Assembly: GCF_000735695.2 (NCBI RefSeq)
Contig: NZ_JASZ02000005.1
Location: forward strand, 21,942 to 85,941
Length of the DNA: 64,000 nucleotides
Direction of reading: 5' to 3'
Origin: Kaistella haifensis DSM 19056
GTDB lineage: Bacteria > Bacteroidota > Bacteroidia > Flavobacteriales > Weeksellaceae
A program made the translations under genes and the position numbers. Shown here one piece after another: positions 15,792-25,472 of the stretch (position 1 is the first letter of the stretch; each line of letters starts with the position of its first letter). The notes below the pieces were generated by a model. That model was not told where the DNA came from and searched no databases. It saw only the letters and a program-made list of their open reading frames with translations.

Positions 15792-17066
15792 ATGACAGAT
15801 ATTTTTGATCGGTTACGACAAAACCCTGGACCTCTCGGCCAGTTTGCAGATTATGCAGAAGGATATTTCGTTTTTCCGAAATTAGAAGGTCCTATCGGCC
15901 CAAGAATGAAATTTCAGGGAAGAGAAGTGGTTTTCTGGAGTGCCAATGATTATTTAGGTCTTTGTAACCACCCAGAAGTTTTAGAAGCTGATGCCAAAGC
16001 TGCTGCCGAATACGGAATGTTTTATCCAATGGGAGCTCGCGCGATGTCCGGAGAAACCGAACAACATCAGCAATTGGAAAGAGAGCTCGCAGAATTTGTA
16101 GGTAAAGAATCAGCTTATCTTTTGAATTTTGGTTACCAAGGAATGGTTTCTACCATTGATGCATTGGTTTCCCGCCATGATGTTATCGTTTATGATGCCG
16201 ATTCACACGCTTGTATCGTAGATGGGGTGCGTCTTCACATGGGTAAAAGTTTTACCTTTAAACATAATGATATTGCGAGTTTAGAGAAAAACCTCGCTCG
16301 TGCGACTAAAGTAGCAGAAGAACAAGGCGGCGGAATTTTAGTTATTACTGAAGGCGTTTTTGGAATGCGCGGTATGCAAGGAAAACTCAAAGAAATTTGT
16401 GAGCTGAAATCTAAATTCAACTTCCGACTTTTAGTTGATGATGCTCACGGTTTTGGAACTTTAGGAGCAACTGGTGCAGGTGCTGGTGAAGAGCAAGGTT
16501 GCCAAGATCAAATCGATGTTTATTTTTCAACTTTTGCGAAATCTATGGCCGGTTTCGGTGCATTTATCGCTGGTGACAAAGACATTATCAGAATCTTAAA
16601 ATACAATCTTCGTTCACAAGTTTTCGCTAAATCCTTAACAATGCCAATGGTAATCGGAGGTTTGAAAAGATTGGATTTACTTCGTTCGCGACCGGAAATC
16701 AAAGCAAAACTTTGGGAAAATGTAAACAAATTACAAAATGGTCTTAAAGAAAGAGGATTCAATTTAGGAAACACCAATACTTGCGTAACTCCAGTAATGA
16801 TGCAAGGTTCTACAGTTGAAGCTACTCTTCTTGTAAAAGATTTAAGAGAAAACTACGGAATCTTCACTTCTGTGGTAATTTACCCCGTTATTCCAAAGGG
16901 CATGATTCTTTTGAGATTAATCCCAACGGCTTCTCACACCGACGCTGAAATCAACGAAACATTGGATGCATTTGATGCAATTCACGATAAATTAACCTCT
17001 GGTTTCTACAAAGAACAAGAGCAAAAACTATTGGAAGAAAAAGGTTTATCCTTTAAAGCATCATAG
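15792..17066 (+). CDS. PLP-dependent alpha-oxoamine synthase, probable cysteate C-fatty acyltransferase
   Basis: A 424-residue fold-type-I PLP enzyme of the AONS/KBL/serine-palmitoyltransferase family. The PLP lysine is K250 (S-T-F-A-K-S-M-A-G), the cofactor aspartate lies in V-D-D-A-H-G (215-220), and the stacking histidine H139 is in D-S-H-A-C. The family joins an amino acid to an acyl thioester with loss of CO2. Bacteroidota members make either 3-ketosphinganine (serine) or 3-ketocapnine (cysteate). The neighbouring cysteine-synthase-like gene favours cysteate. Capnine-type sulfonolipids sit in the outer membrane and are linked to gliding in Flavobacterium. The NADPH-dependent 3-keto reductase expected in this pathway is not adjacent. 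Serine palmitoyltransferase is the main alternative. Confidence 0.8.
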   Translation: MTDIFDRLRQNPGPLGQFADYAEGYFVFPKLEGPIGPRMKFQGREVVFWSANDYLGLCNHPEVLEADAKAAAEYGMFYPMGARAMSGETEQHQQLERELAEFVGKESAYLLNFGYQGMVSTIDALVSRHDVIVYDADSHACIVDGVRLHMGKSFTFKHNDIASLEKNLARATKVAEEQGGGILVITEGVFGMRGMQGKLKEICELKSKFNFRLLVDDAHGFGTLGATGAGAGEEQGCQDQIDVYFSTFAKSMAGFGAFIAGDKDIIRILKYNLRSQVFAKSLTMPMVIGGLKRLDLLRSRPEIKAKLWENVNKLQNGLKERGFNLGNTNTCVTPVMMQGSTVEATLLVKDLRENYGIFTSVVIYPVIPKGMILLRLIPTASHTDAEINETLDAFDAIHDKLTSGFYKEQEQKLLEEKGLSFKAS

Positions 17067-17095
17067 AATTTTTCAGAGAAATTTATAAAATTATA

Positions 17096-17126
17096 AACCG
17101 CTTGAAAAATTCAAGCGGTTTTTTTA
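17096..17126 (+). terminator. intrinsic terminator
   Basis: AACCGCTTGAA, loop AAA and TTCAAGCGGTT, followed by seven T. Confidence 0.85.
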
Positions 17127-17150
17127 TACCCTAACAAAAAATACACTATC

Positions 17151-17561
17151 ATGAAACAAATATTGATTACCAAACAAGATTTTACCCGAATTCATAAATC
17201 CATCAGCGACGCAAAACAGAACAACAGCATCAAGAAAGAAGAAGCTGAAAAACTTTTGAATGAACTTCACTCTGCGAAAATTGTAGAGTCTGAAGAAATT
17301 CCAGCGGATGTGGTGACCATGAACTCTGTGGTAAAAATTCATTTTGAAAACAACAGAACGACCACCGAATTCAAAATTGTTTACCCCGACCAAGCAGATA
17401 TTAAAGCAAAAAAAATATCTATTTTTTCACCGGTTGCATCAGCACTAATTGGGTATCGCGTGAAAGATGAAATCGATTGGATCGTTCCTTCCGGAATGAC
17501 AAAAATTATCATCGACGAAATCATCTACCAACCTGAAGCTGCTGGAGATTTCGACTTATAA
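17151..17561 (+). CDS. GreA/GreB-family (Rnk-like) transcription factor
   Basis: A 136-residue protein with a short N-terminal helical part (about 1-45, K/E/Q-rich) and a GreA/GreB C-terminal FKBP-like domain (about 50-130). The segment F-S-P-V-A-S-A-L-I-G-Y-R-V-K-D-E-I-D matches the family core (S-P-V-G-x-A-L-L-G). The N-terminus is too short for the full coiled coil that reaches the RNA polymerase active site in GreA, so it resembles Rnk. Such proteins bind the polymerase secondary channel and compete with Gre factors without cleaving RNA. It stands alone between two terminators, so it is monocistronic. Confidence 0.8.
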   Translation: MKQILITKQDFTRIHKSISDAKQNNSIKKEEAEKLLNELHSAKIVESEEIPADVVTMNSVVKIHFENNRTTTEFKIVYPDQADIKAKKISIFSPVASALIGYRVKDEIDWIVPSGMTKIIIDEIIYQPEAAGDFDL

Positions 17562-17575
17562 AACCAAAATTTAAA

Positions 17576-17604
17576 AACCGGTTGATGATTTCAATCGGTT
17601 TTTT
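17576..17604 (+). terminator. intrinsic terminator
   Basis: AACCGGTTGA, loop TGATT and TCAATCGGTT (one G-U pair), followed by a T-run. Confidence 0.8.
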
Positions 17605-17641
17605 CGACTCTAACCAATCCTTTTATCTGAAAGATTTAAAA

Positions 17642-17649
17642 TAAATTTG
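17642..17649 (+). promoter_or_regulatory. TAnnTTTG promoter box
   Basis: TAAATTTG, a perfect -7 match, 13 bp before the GTG start of the radical SAM gene. Its position supports the GTG as start. Confidence 0.5.
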
Positions 17650-17662
17650 CAAAAATATTCTT

Positions 17663-19843
17663 GTGAAAGACTTGCTCCTCATCACCCCACCTTTTACGCA
17701 ACTCAATACGCCTTATCCGGCAACGGCATACTTGAAGGGTTTTCTTAATACAAAACAAATCTCCAATTTTCAAATTGATTTGGGAATTGATGTTATTTTG
17801 CAACTATTTTCTGCGGAAGGTTTACAGCATGTTTTTATTCAAGATTTTCCTGAAAATTCCTCACCCAATTCCCAAAGAATTTTTGCATTAAAAGATCAAT
17901 ACATCAAAACAATCGATCAAGTAATTCTATTTCTACAAGGTAATAATCCTACTTTGGCAAGACAGATTTGCAGCCATAATTTTCTGCCGGAAGCTTCTCG
18001 TTTTCAGCAACTCGATGACCTGGATTATGCATTTGGAAACATGGGTTTACAAGATAAAGCCAAACATCTCGCAACACTTTATTTAGAGGATTTGTCCGAT
18101 TTCATTGTTGAAAATATTGATGAAAATTTTGGATTTAGTCGCTATGCGGAAAGATTGGGAAGAAGCGCAAATTCTTTTGATGAAATTTATGCTGAGCTTA
18201 CCGCATCGCCCAGTTTTATTGATCAAATTACTTTAAAAATTCTAAAGGAAAAATTGGACGTCATTCAACCCAAATTGGTTTGTTTTTCAGTGCCATTTCC
18301 TGGCAATTTGTATTCAGCTTTCCGAAGTGCACAATTCATTAAGAATAATTATAAAAACACAAAAGTCGCGATGGGCGGCGGTTTTCCGAATACGGAATTA
18401 AGAGAAGTTAATGATCCTCGGGTTTTTGAGTTTTTTGATTTTATTACATTGGATGACGGAGAATTGCCTGTAGAATTAATATTTGAAAGTTTAAAAGCCG
18501 AAAATCCAGAATTTAAAAGAACGTTTTTACTCGAAAATAATCAGGTTGTTTATAAAAATAATTCTTCCAAAAAAGATTATCGCCAATCGGAAATTGGAAC
18601 TCCTGATTATACCGATCTCCCACTCCATCAATATATTTCAGTGATCGAGATCGCCAATCCAATGCACAGTTTGTGGAGCGATGGCAGATGGAACAAACTC
18701 ACCATGGCGCACGGTTGCTATTGGGGTAAATGCACTTTTTGCGATATTTCTTTAGATTACATCAGACTTTACGAACCAATTTCGGCAAAGATTCTGGTTG
18801 ACAGAATCGAAGAATTAATCGCAACCACGGGCGAAACAGGATTTCATTTTGTAGACGAAGCTGCTCCTCCAGCTTTGATGCGTGAAGTTGCTTTGGAAAT
18901 ATTGAGAAGATATTTGGTGATAACATGGTGGACCAACATCAGATTCGAGAAAAGCTTTACTGCAGACTTATGCTACTTACTGAAAATTTCCGGTTGTGTA
19001 GCTGTTTCCGGAGGTTTGGAAGTTGCTTCAGATCGATTGCTAAAGCTCATCAAAAAAGGAGTTTCTGTAGCCCAAGTTGCCCAAGTAACCAGGAATTTTA
19101 CGGAAGCGGGAATTATGGTTCATGCCTATTTGATGTACGGCTACCCTACCCAAACCGAACAAGAAACCGTTGATTCATTGGAAATGGTAAGACAAATGTT
19201 TGAAATGGGAATTCTGCAAAGTGGTTTTTGGCATCAATTTGCGTTAACTGCACATTCGCCAATCGGTTTGAAACCCGAGGAGTTTGGAGTGACACCTGTG
19301 CAAAAAGAGATTAGTTTTGCTAATAATGATATTGAGTTTACCGATGAGACGAATATCGACCATACAAAATTCAGTTTTGGGCTAAAAAAATCGCTTTTCA
19401 ATTATCTTCATGGAATCAATTTTGAAATTCCTTTGCAGGATTGGTTTGATTTTAAAATTCCAAAAACTACGGTAGATCCCAATTATATTCATGATTGTCT
19501 TTTGGATGATGAAAACTTCAAATTTAATGGCAATTCTAAAATAGTTTTCCCGATAAATGATTTCATCGCAGAAAGTATCCTTAAAACGAAAAAAAATATT
19601 TCTTATCAAAATACAAAACTCACTATTCATTTGAAAACCAATGTTCTTTCCATCCTTTTGGAAGAGGAAAAAGCAACCTGGCTGATGAAAACTATTAAAT
19701 CAAACCCAATTCAGCATTCCAAATTAATCACTTTACAACAACTAAAAGATGATTATGAGGAAACGATGGATGATTTTGAATTGTTTTGGTTCTCAAAACC
19801 GGTGATACAACTTCGGGAAAACGGAATCATACTGCTTTTATAA
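17663..19843 (+). CDS. B12-binding-type radical SAM protein with unusual cysteine spacing
   Basis: A 726-residue protein with a GTG start. Residues about 1-290 are a Rossmann-like region in the position of a cobalamin-binding domain (I-T-P-P-F opening, M-G-G-G-F-P-N at 237-243). No D-x-H-x-x-G motif for base-off cobalamin is seen. The radical SAM core at about 340-560 has C352, C357 and C360 in H-G-C-Y-W-G-K-C-T-F-C-D. This is C-x4-C-x2-C, one residue more than the usual C-x3-C-x2-C. Later motifs (F-H-F-V-D-E-A, G-G-L-E-V-A-S-D, Y-L-M-Y-G-Y-P) complete a typical core. The last 150 residues are family-specific. Substrate unknown; methylation or another radical reaction is possible. No companion enzyme is adjacent. 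Confidence 0.85.
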   Translation: MKDLLLITPPFTQLNTPYPATAYLKGFLNTKQISNFQIDLGIDVILQLFSAEGLQHVFIQDFPENSSPNSQRIFALKDQYIKTIDQVILFLQGNNPTLARQICSHNFLPEASRFQQLDDLDYAFGNMGLQDKAKHLATLYLEDLSDFIVENIDENFGFSRYAERLGRSANSFDEIYAELTASPSFIDQITLKILKEKLDVIQPKLVCFSVPFPGNLYSAFRSAQFIKNNYKNTKVAMGGGFPNTELREVNDPRVFEFFDFITLDDGELPVELIFESLKAENPEFKRTFLLENNQVVYKNNSSKKDYRQSEIGTPDYTDLPLHQYISVIEIANPMHSLWSDGRWNKLTMAHGCYWGKCTFCDISLDYIRLYEPISAKILVDRIEELIATTGETGFHFVDEAAPPALMREVALEILRRYLVITWWTNIRFEKSFTADLCYLLKISGCVAVSGGLEVASDRLLKLIKKGVSVAQVAQVTRNFTEAGIMVHAYLMYGYPTQTEQETVDSLEMVRQMFEMGILQSGFWHQFALTAHSPIGLKPEEFGVTPVQKEISFANNDIEFTDETNIDHTKFSFGLKKSLFNYLHGINFEIPLQDWFDFKIPKTTVDPNYIHDCLLDDENFKFNGNSKIVFPINDFIAESILKTKKNISYQNTKLTIHLKTNVLSILLEEEKATWLMKTIKSNPIQHSKLITLQQLKDDYEETMDDFELFWFSKPVIQLRENGIILLL

Positions 19844-19880
19844 AAAAAAATCCCACCTTAATTAAAAGATGAGATTTTTT
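19844..19880 (-). terminator. terminator of the atpD-atpC transcript
   Basis: On the minus strand AATCTCATCTT pairs with AAGGTGGGATT through two G-U pairs and is followed by a long T-run. On the plus strand the same positions are A-C mismatches, so it was built for the minus strand, though it may also help end the plus-strand gene. Confidence 0.7.
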
Positions 19881-19896
19881 TATTATTTAAAGAAAT

Positions 19897-20178
19897 TTAT
19901 TCAGCTAGAATAATTCCTTTATTGTTACTGAATTCGATAACACCACTTTTCACCGGGAAAGAAAATACGCTTTCTTTTTCGTTTTCTTTCGTGAAATTTT
20001 TCGCGTATTTGTCATCTATTTCGTTAGTAAAAACTTTTACTTTACCACCGATTAATGACGCTACTATTGCGGCGTGATCTTTCATGATATGGAAATCGCC
20101 ATTTTTTCCGGGAAGTAAAACTGATTTGACATCACCTTCAAAAACTACAAATTCCGGGGTTAGTATCTTTATATTCAT
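19897..20178 (-). CDS. atpC: ATP synthase F1 epsilon subunit, short form
   Basis: A 93-residue protein made only of the N-terminal beta-sandwich domain of epsilon (M-N-I-K-I-L-T-P-E, V-L-L-P-G-K-N-G-D-F, then H-A-A-I-V-A-S-L). The usual C-terminal helical hairpin is absent (typical length about 130-140). Epsilon links the rotor gamma subunit to the c-ring; the missing helices normally inhibit ATP hydrolysis, so that brake should be lacking. Short epsilon subunits are common in Bacteroidota. It follows atpD by 80 bp on the same strand; the remaining atp genes are elsewhere, as usual for this group. Confidence 0.9.
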   Translation of the reverse strand: MNIKILTPEFVVFEGDVKSVLLPGKNGDFHIMKDHAAIVASLIGGKVKVFTNEIDDKYAKNFTKENEKESVFSFPVKSGVIEFSNNKGIILAE

Positions 20179-20195
20179 TTCTATTTAGATTTAAA

Positions 20196-20217
20196 GATTT
20201 CAGATTTCAGATTTCAG
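20196..20217. repeat. three tandem GATTTCA heptamers
   Basis: GATTTCA occurs three times head to tail at 20196-20216 in the atpD-atpC gap. It is followed by a small hairpin with arms CAGACA and TGTCTG at about 20215-20237. Confidence 0.75.
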
Positions 20218-20258
20218 ACAAAAAGTCTAATGTCTGTTTTCTGAGTTCTTGTGCCTAA

Positions 20259-21821
<1,563 letters not shown>

Positions 21822-21852
21822 TTGCTTAAAAAAAAGATTTTTATCATATTTG
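21822..21852 (+). promoter_or_regulatory. ribF promoter (TTG-N20-CATATTTG)
   Basis: TTG at 21822-21824 and CATATTTG (one mismatch) at 21845-21852, 20 bp apart. Its -33 element is the other half of the palindrome CAATTG used by the divergent atpD promoter. Confidence 0.5.
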
Positions 21853-21870
21853 CAAAACAAATTTTTCCTC

Positions 21871-22791
21871 TTGAAAATCACTGAAAATTTATCGCAATAT
21901 TCTTCTAAAACGCCTCTTGCATTATCCATTGGTATTTTTGATGGCGTACATATCGGACATCAATCTATCATCAAAAAACTTAATGCTATTGCTCGTAGAA
22001 AAAACCTGGAGTCTGCAATTCTTACCTTTTGGCCACACCCGAGAACGATTTTCAACCCAGATGACGATTTAAAATTCTTAAATACCATCGAAGAAAAAAT
22101 TTATCTTCTGGAAAAAAAAGAAGTGCAGAATTTATTTTTAAAAGAGTTTGATGAAGAGTTCCGCAATTTAACAGGTGAAGAATTTGTAAAACAAGTTTTG
22201 GTCGAAAAACTCAACGTGAAACATTTAATTATCGGTCACGATCATACTTTTGGCAAAAACCGAAGCGGCGATTTCAGTTTGTTGCAAAAAATGTCTTCCG
22301 AATACGATTTCAAAGTGGAACAGGTAGAAGCAGTCGATTTTCAGGACAAACACATCAGCTCCACTCAAATCAGAAATGCGCTTTTGGGAGGAAATGTGAA
22401 GGAAGCCAACGAAATGTTGGGCTACGTTTATTCCGTTTCAGGAAAAGTAGTTCACGGAAAAAAAATTGGCAGAACCATCGGCTATCCTACAGCAAATATC
22501 GCGGCTGATCCAGCGAAACTTTTGCCAAAAAAAGGTGCTTATATTGTGGATGTTTTTGTGAAAAACAAACATTACAAAGGAATGCTAAGCATCGGAACCA
22601 ACCCGACTGTAAACGGAAATTCGCTTTCCACGGAAGTTTATATTTTAGATTTTAATGGAGATATTTATGATGAAATAATTTCGGTGAATTTCAGAGATTT
22701 CCTCCACGATGAAATTAAATTTGAATCTCTTGAAAAACTGATCGAAAGATTGGATGTAGACCAGAAACTGACCGAAAATTTCAATTTCTAA
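21871..22791 (+). CDS. ribF: bifunctional riboflavin kinase / FAD synthetase
   Basis: A 306-residue protein that converts riboflavin to FMN and FMN to FAD. The TTG at 21871 (M-K-I-T-E-N-L) is chosen because an upstream in-frame TTG overlaps the -7 box. The N-terminal FAD synthetase domain has G-I-F-D-G-V-H-I-G-H-Q (nucleotidyltransferase H-x-G-H) and a later S-S-T-Q-I-R-N-A-L. The C-terminal riboflavin kinase domain (about 180-300) has G-R-T-I-G-Y-P-T-A-N, with the flavin- and ATP-binding P-T-A-N. Its stop overlaps the convergent yjbR-like gene by 4 bp. No FMN riboswitch is visible upstream. Confidence 0.95.
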   Translation: MKITENLSQYSSKTPLALSIGIFDGVHIGHQSIIKKLNAIARRKNLESAILTFWPHPRTIFNPDDDLKFLNTIEEKIYLLEKKEVQNLFLKEFDEEFRNLTGEEFVKQVLVEKLNVKHLIIGHDHTFGKNRSGDFSLLQKMSSEYDFKVEQVEAVDFQDKHISSTQIRNALLGGNVKEANEMLGYVYSVSGKVVHGKKIGRTIGYPTANIAADPAKLLPKKGAYIVDVFVKNKHYKGMLSIGTNPTVNGNSLSTEVYILDFNGDIYDEIISVNFRDFLHDEIKFESLEKLIERLDVDQKLTENFNF

Positions 22792-23141
22792 GCATTCAAA
22801 ACCTCTTCCCTTTTCTTTTTAGTTAAAGAATTCAGGATTAAAACATAAGAATGATCAATCATTTTTTTTATTAAATCACGTTTCAAACCTTCACACAACA
22901 CCGAATTCCAGTGGGTTTTATTCATGTGATAAGCTCCGGTAATCTGCGGATGTTTTTCCCGAAGTTCTTCGCTCCATTCCGGATCGGTTTTTACCGCAAT
23001 ACTTAATGGCTGCTTTTCCAGAGCCATAAGCAGAAACATTTTTCCGCCAACTTTCAGCACCAAAGTTTCTTTATCAAAGGGAAAAGTTTCTTCAACTCCT
23101 TTTTTGGCGAGGCAATAATCCAGTATTTCGTTGGCATCCAT
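22788..23141 (-). CDS. MmcQ/YjbR-family protein
   Basis: A 117-residue protein matching the MmcQ/YjbR fold. It opens with D-Y-C-L-A-K-K-G-V-E-E-T-F-P-F, followed by K-V-G-G-K-M-F-L-L, and ends with H-M-N-K-T-H-W-N-S-V and the D-H-S-Y box (family form D-x-S-Y-x-L-V). The family has a double-wing DNA-binding-like fold, but no target or reaction has been established for most members. It is monocistronic and overlaps ribF tail to tail. Confidence 0.88.
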   Translation of the reverse strand: MDANEILDYCLAKKGVEETFPFDKETLVLKVGGKMFLLMALEKQPLSIAVKTDPEWSEELREKHPQITGAYHMNKTHWNSVLCEGLKRDLIKKMIDHSYVLILNSLTKKKREEVLNA

Positions 23142-23242
23142 AATTTTAAATAATGATTAAATCTGATTTTTAGAACAACTATCTCAAACAAATTTAGTAA
23201 TTTTAAAAAAGAAAAATATTCATTAACGATAATTCAATAAAA

Positions 23243-23899
23243 ATGAAAGCACTTGTAATCGGCGCAACTGGCGCAACGGGAAAAGATTTGGTTTATAAAT
23301 TATTGAATGACAAAGATTATGATGAAGTAAATATCTTCGTTCGGAAACCGATGAATATACAGCATCCGAAACTGAAAACCCATGTTGTAGATTTTGATAA
23401 ACCCGAAGAATGGAAAGATTTGGTAAAAGGTGACGTTGCTTTTTCTTGTCTAGGAACTACTTTGAAAGCAGCGGGAAGCAAGGAAGCTCAGCGAAAAGTG
23501 GATTATAATTATCAATACAATTTTGCAAAAATGGCAAAAAAAAATAATGTGGAAGATTTTATTTTAGTTTCTTCTTACGGAGCCAGCCCGACATCGCAAA
23601 TATTCTATTCGCGGATGAAAGGCGAGCTGGAAGAAAGTATAAAAGCACTTCATTTCAACAAACTAACAATTTTTCAACCCGGAATGCTCGATCGAAAGGA
23701 CACCGAAAGAACCGGTGAAGTTTTGGGCGGAAAAATTATCAAATTCGCTAATAAATTTGGAATTCTGACTCAGCAAAAGCCTTTGCCAACCGATATTTTA
23801 GCCCAAGCAATGATTAATTCTTCTAAAATAAAATCGTACGGCTATGCCAAAATAAAACTCGGAAGTATTTTTGCTTTTGCGGAGAAAACCAATGGATAA
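23243..23899 (+). CDS. NAD(P)-binding Rossmann protein (atypical SDR, HTATIP2/YwnB-like)
   Basis: A 218-residue protein with the dinucleotide loop G-A-T-G-A-T-G-K at residues 7-14, the segment V-S-S-Y-G-A (about 110) and Y-S-R-M-K-G-E-L-E (about 122), the Y-x-x-x-K pair of atypical short-chain dehydrogenases. The length and the P-G-M-L-D-R motif fit the NAD(P)H-binding/HTATIP2-like group. The reaction is not known; members often act as quinone or flavin reductases or as sensors. It stands alone, with a terminator after it. The sulfonolipid 3-keto reductase cannot be excluded but nothing in the sequence points to it. Confidence 0.8.
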   Translation: MKALVIGATGATGKDLVYKLLNDKDYDEVNIFVRKPMNIQHPKLKTHVVDFDKPEEWKDLVKGDVAFSCLGTTLKAAGSKEAQRKVDYNYQYNFAKMAKKNNVEDFILVSSYGASPTSQIFYSRMKGELEESIKALHFNKLTIFQPGMLDRKDTERTGEVLGGKIIKFANKFGILTQQKPLPTDILAQAMINSSKIKSYGYAKIKLGSIFAFAEKTNG

Positions 23900-23907
23900 A
23901 TAAAACA

Positions 23908-23934
23908 GAAAGCCCTGAAATCCAGGGCTTTTAT
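23908..23934. terminator. bidirectional intrinsic terminator
   Basis: AAAGCCCTG, loop AAATC and CAGGGCTTTT lie between convergent genes. Confidence 0.8.
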
Positions 23935-23956
23935 TTGTATTACATCTCATTGAAAG

Positions 23957-24511
23957 TTATACTTTCATAATTTCAGCTTCTTTCAATTTCAAATGTTCAT
24001 CGCACATTTTCACGTACTGATCGGTAAGTTCCTGAATTTTTGCCTCACTTCCTTTGATCAAATCTTCGGAAACACCTTCTAGTTTTTTCAGTTCTTTCAT
24101 GCCGTCTTGGCGGGCATTTCTCACTGTTACTTTCGTTGCTTCAGCTTCACTTTTTGCAGTTTTTGCGAGTTCGCGTCTTCTTTCTTCTGTTAAAGGCGGA
24201 ACATTAAGAATGATATTTTCACCATTATTCATCGGTGCAAAACCAAGATTTGAATTGATAATCGCTTTTTCGATGGCACCAATTGCAGTTCTGTCCCAAG
24301 GTTGGATTGAAATCGTCATCGCATCGGGAACCATCACGTTTGCAACCTGATTAAGAGGTGTAGGCGCTCCATAATATTCTACCATTACATCCTGAACCAT
24401 CGCTGTTGAAGCGCGCCCGGCTCTGATTTTCTGAAAAGCGTGATCCAAATGCTTGATTGCTGCATCCATTTCCTGCTTCACCACGTTTACAATAAGTTCT
24501 AATTCTTCCAT
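23957..24511 (-). CDS. frr: ribosome recycling factor
   Basis: A 184-residue protein that, with EF-G, splits post-termination ribosomes. It has the family core K-I-R-A-G-R-A-S-T (residues 27-35), Y-Y-G-A-P-T-P-L-N-Q-V-A and, near residue 110, P-P-L-T-E-E-R-R-R-E-L. The length matches the family at about 185. It follows pyrH on the minus strand with a 114-bp gap, the usual pyrH-frr order. Confidence 0.97.
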   Translation of the reverse strand: MEELELIVNVVKQEMDAAIKHLDHAFQKIRAGRASTAMVQDVMVEYYGAPTPLNQVANVMVPDAMTISIQPWDRTAIGAIEKAIINSNLGFAPMNNGENIILNVPPLTEERRRELAKTAKSEAEATKVTVRNARQDGMKELKKLEGVSEDLIKGSEAKIQELTDQYVKMCDEHLKLKEAEIMKV

Positions 24512-24625
24512 AAATGTTTAGTTTCTGGGGTTGAAAATCTTATTCACCTTATTATATATTGTTGTGAATAAACTTTTTTAATTTTTAAATTGAATGATCC
24601 CGATCGATAAAACGGGAGATTTATT

Positions 24626-25339
24626 TTATTTATTGCTGTTCACCAAAGTACCAATGTTTTCGCCTTCTACGATTTTCAGTAAATTGCCTTCTTTATTCAT
24701 ATCAAAAACGATAATTGGCAAATTGTTTTCATGGCTCAAGGTGAACGCTGTCATATCCATCACTTTTAATCCTTTTTCGAAAACTTCATCAAAAGTAAGA
24801 GAATTGAATTTCACCGCATTATCATTTTTTTCTGGATCAGAATCGTAAATTCCGTCTACCCGGGTTCCTTTTAAAATAACATCAGCACCAATTTCGATAG
24901 CTCTCAAAGTAGCTGCAGTATCTGTAGTAAAATAAGGATTCCCCGTTCCTGCTCCGAAAATAACCACTCTACCCTTCTCCAAATGTCTTGTTGCTTTTCT
25001 TTTGATGAAAGGCTCTGCTACTTTGTCCATTTCGATTGCAGATTGTAATCTTGTAAAAATTCCGGCATCTTCCAAAGCTCCTTGCAACGCCATCCCGTTG
25101 ATTACGGTTGCCAACATTCCCATGTAATCGCCCTGAACTCTATCCATCCCTTTTGCAGCACCGGCTAAACCGCGGAAGATATTTCCGCCACCGATTACGA
25201 TGGCAACTTGGCAGCCTTTATCGACAACTTTTTTTATTTCTGCGGCATAATCTTTCAGTCGGTCATTATCAATTCCGTATTGTCGGTTTCCCATTAAAGC
25301 TTCGCCACTAAGTTTGAGAAGAATTCGTTTGTATTTCAT
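24626..25339 (-). CDS. pyrH: UMP kinase
   Basis: A 237-residue hexameric amino-acid-kinase-fold enzyme phosphorylating UMP to UDP. Motifs are [12 protein letters not shown] (4-15), I-G-G-G-N-I-F-R-G (49-57), [14 protein letters not shown] (about 128-141) and [10 protein letters not shown] perfect TATATTTG box lies about 30 bp before the ATG. It precedes frr. Confidence 0.97.
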   Translation of the reverse strand: MKYKRILLKLSGEALMGNRQYGIDNDRLKDYAAEIKKVVDKGCQVAIVIGGGNIFRGLAGAAKGMDRVQGDYMGMLATVINGMALQGALEDAGIFTRLQSAIEMDKVAEPFIKRKATRHLEKGRVVIFGAGTGNPYFTTDTAATLRAIEIGADVILKGTRVDGIYDSDPEKNDNAVKFNSLTFDEVFEKGLKVMDMTAFTLSHENNLPIIVFDMNKEGNLLKIVEGENIGTLVNSNK

Positions 25340-25368
25340 TTTTTACTAGTATTACTTTTTTTGCTCTG

Positions 25369-25376
25369 CAAATATA
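25369..25376 (-). promoter_or_regulatory. TAnnTTTG box for pyrH
   Basis: TATATTTG on the minus strand, 29 bp before the pyrH ATG; no convincing -33 TTG at the normal distance. Confidence 0.5.
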
Positions 25377-25425
25377 AGGAAACGCAAATAATTCCGTTAA
25401 TAGATTTATATTTACTGAGAAATAT

Positions 25426-25455
25426 TTTGAAAAAAAATTAAAAAAATTATTTTTG
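25426..25455 (+). promoter_or_regulatory. porQ promoter (TTTG-N18-TATTTTTG)
   Basis: TTTG at 25426-25429 and TATTTTTG at 25448-25455 are 18 bp apart, both perfect. The porQ TTG start follows 17 bp later. Confidence 0.6.
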
Positions 25456-25472
25456 CAAACATTAATACAGAT

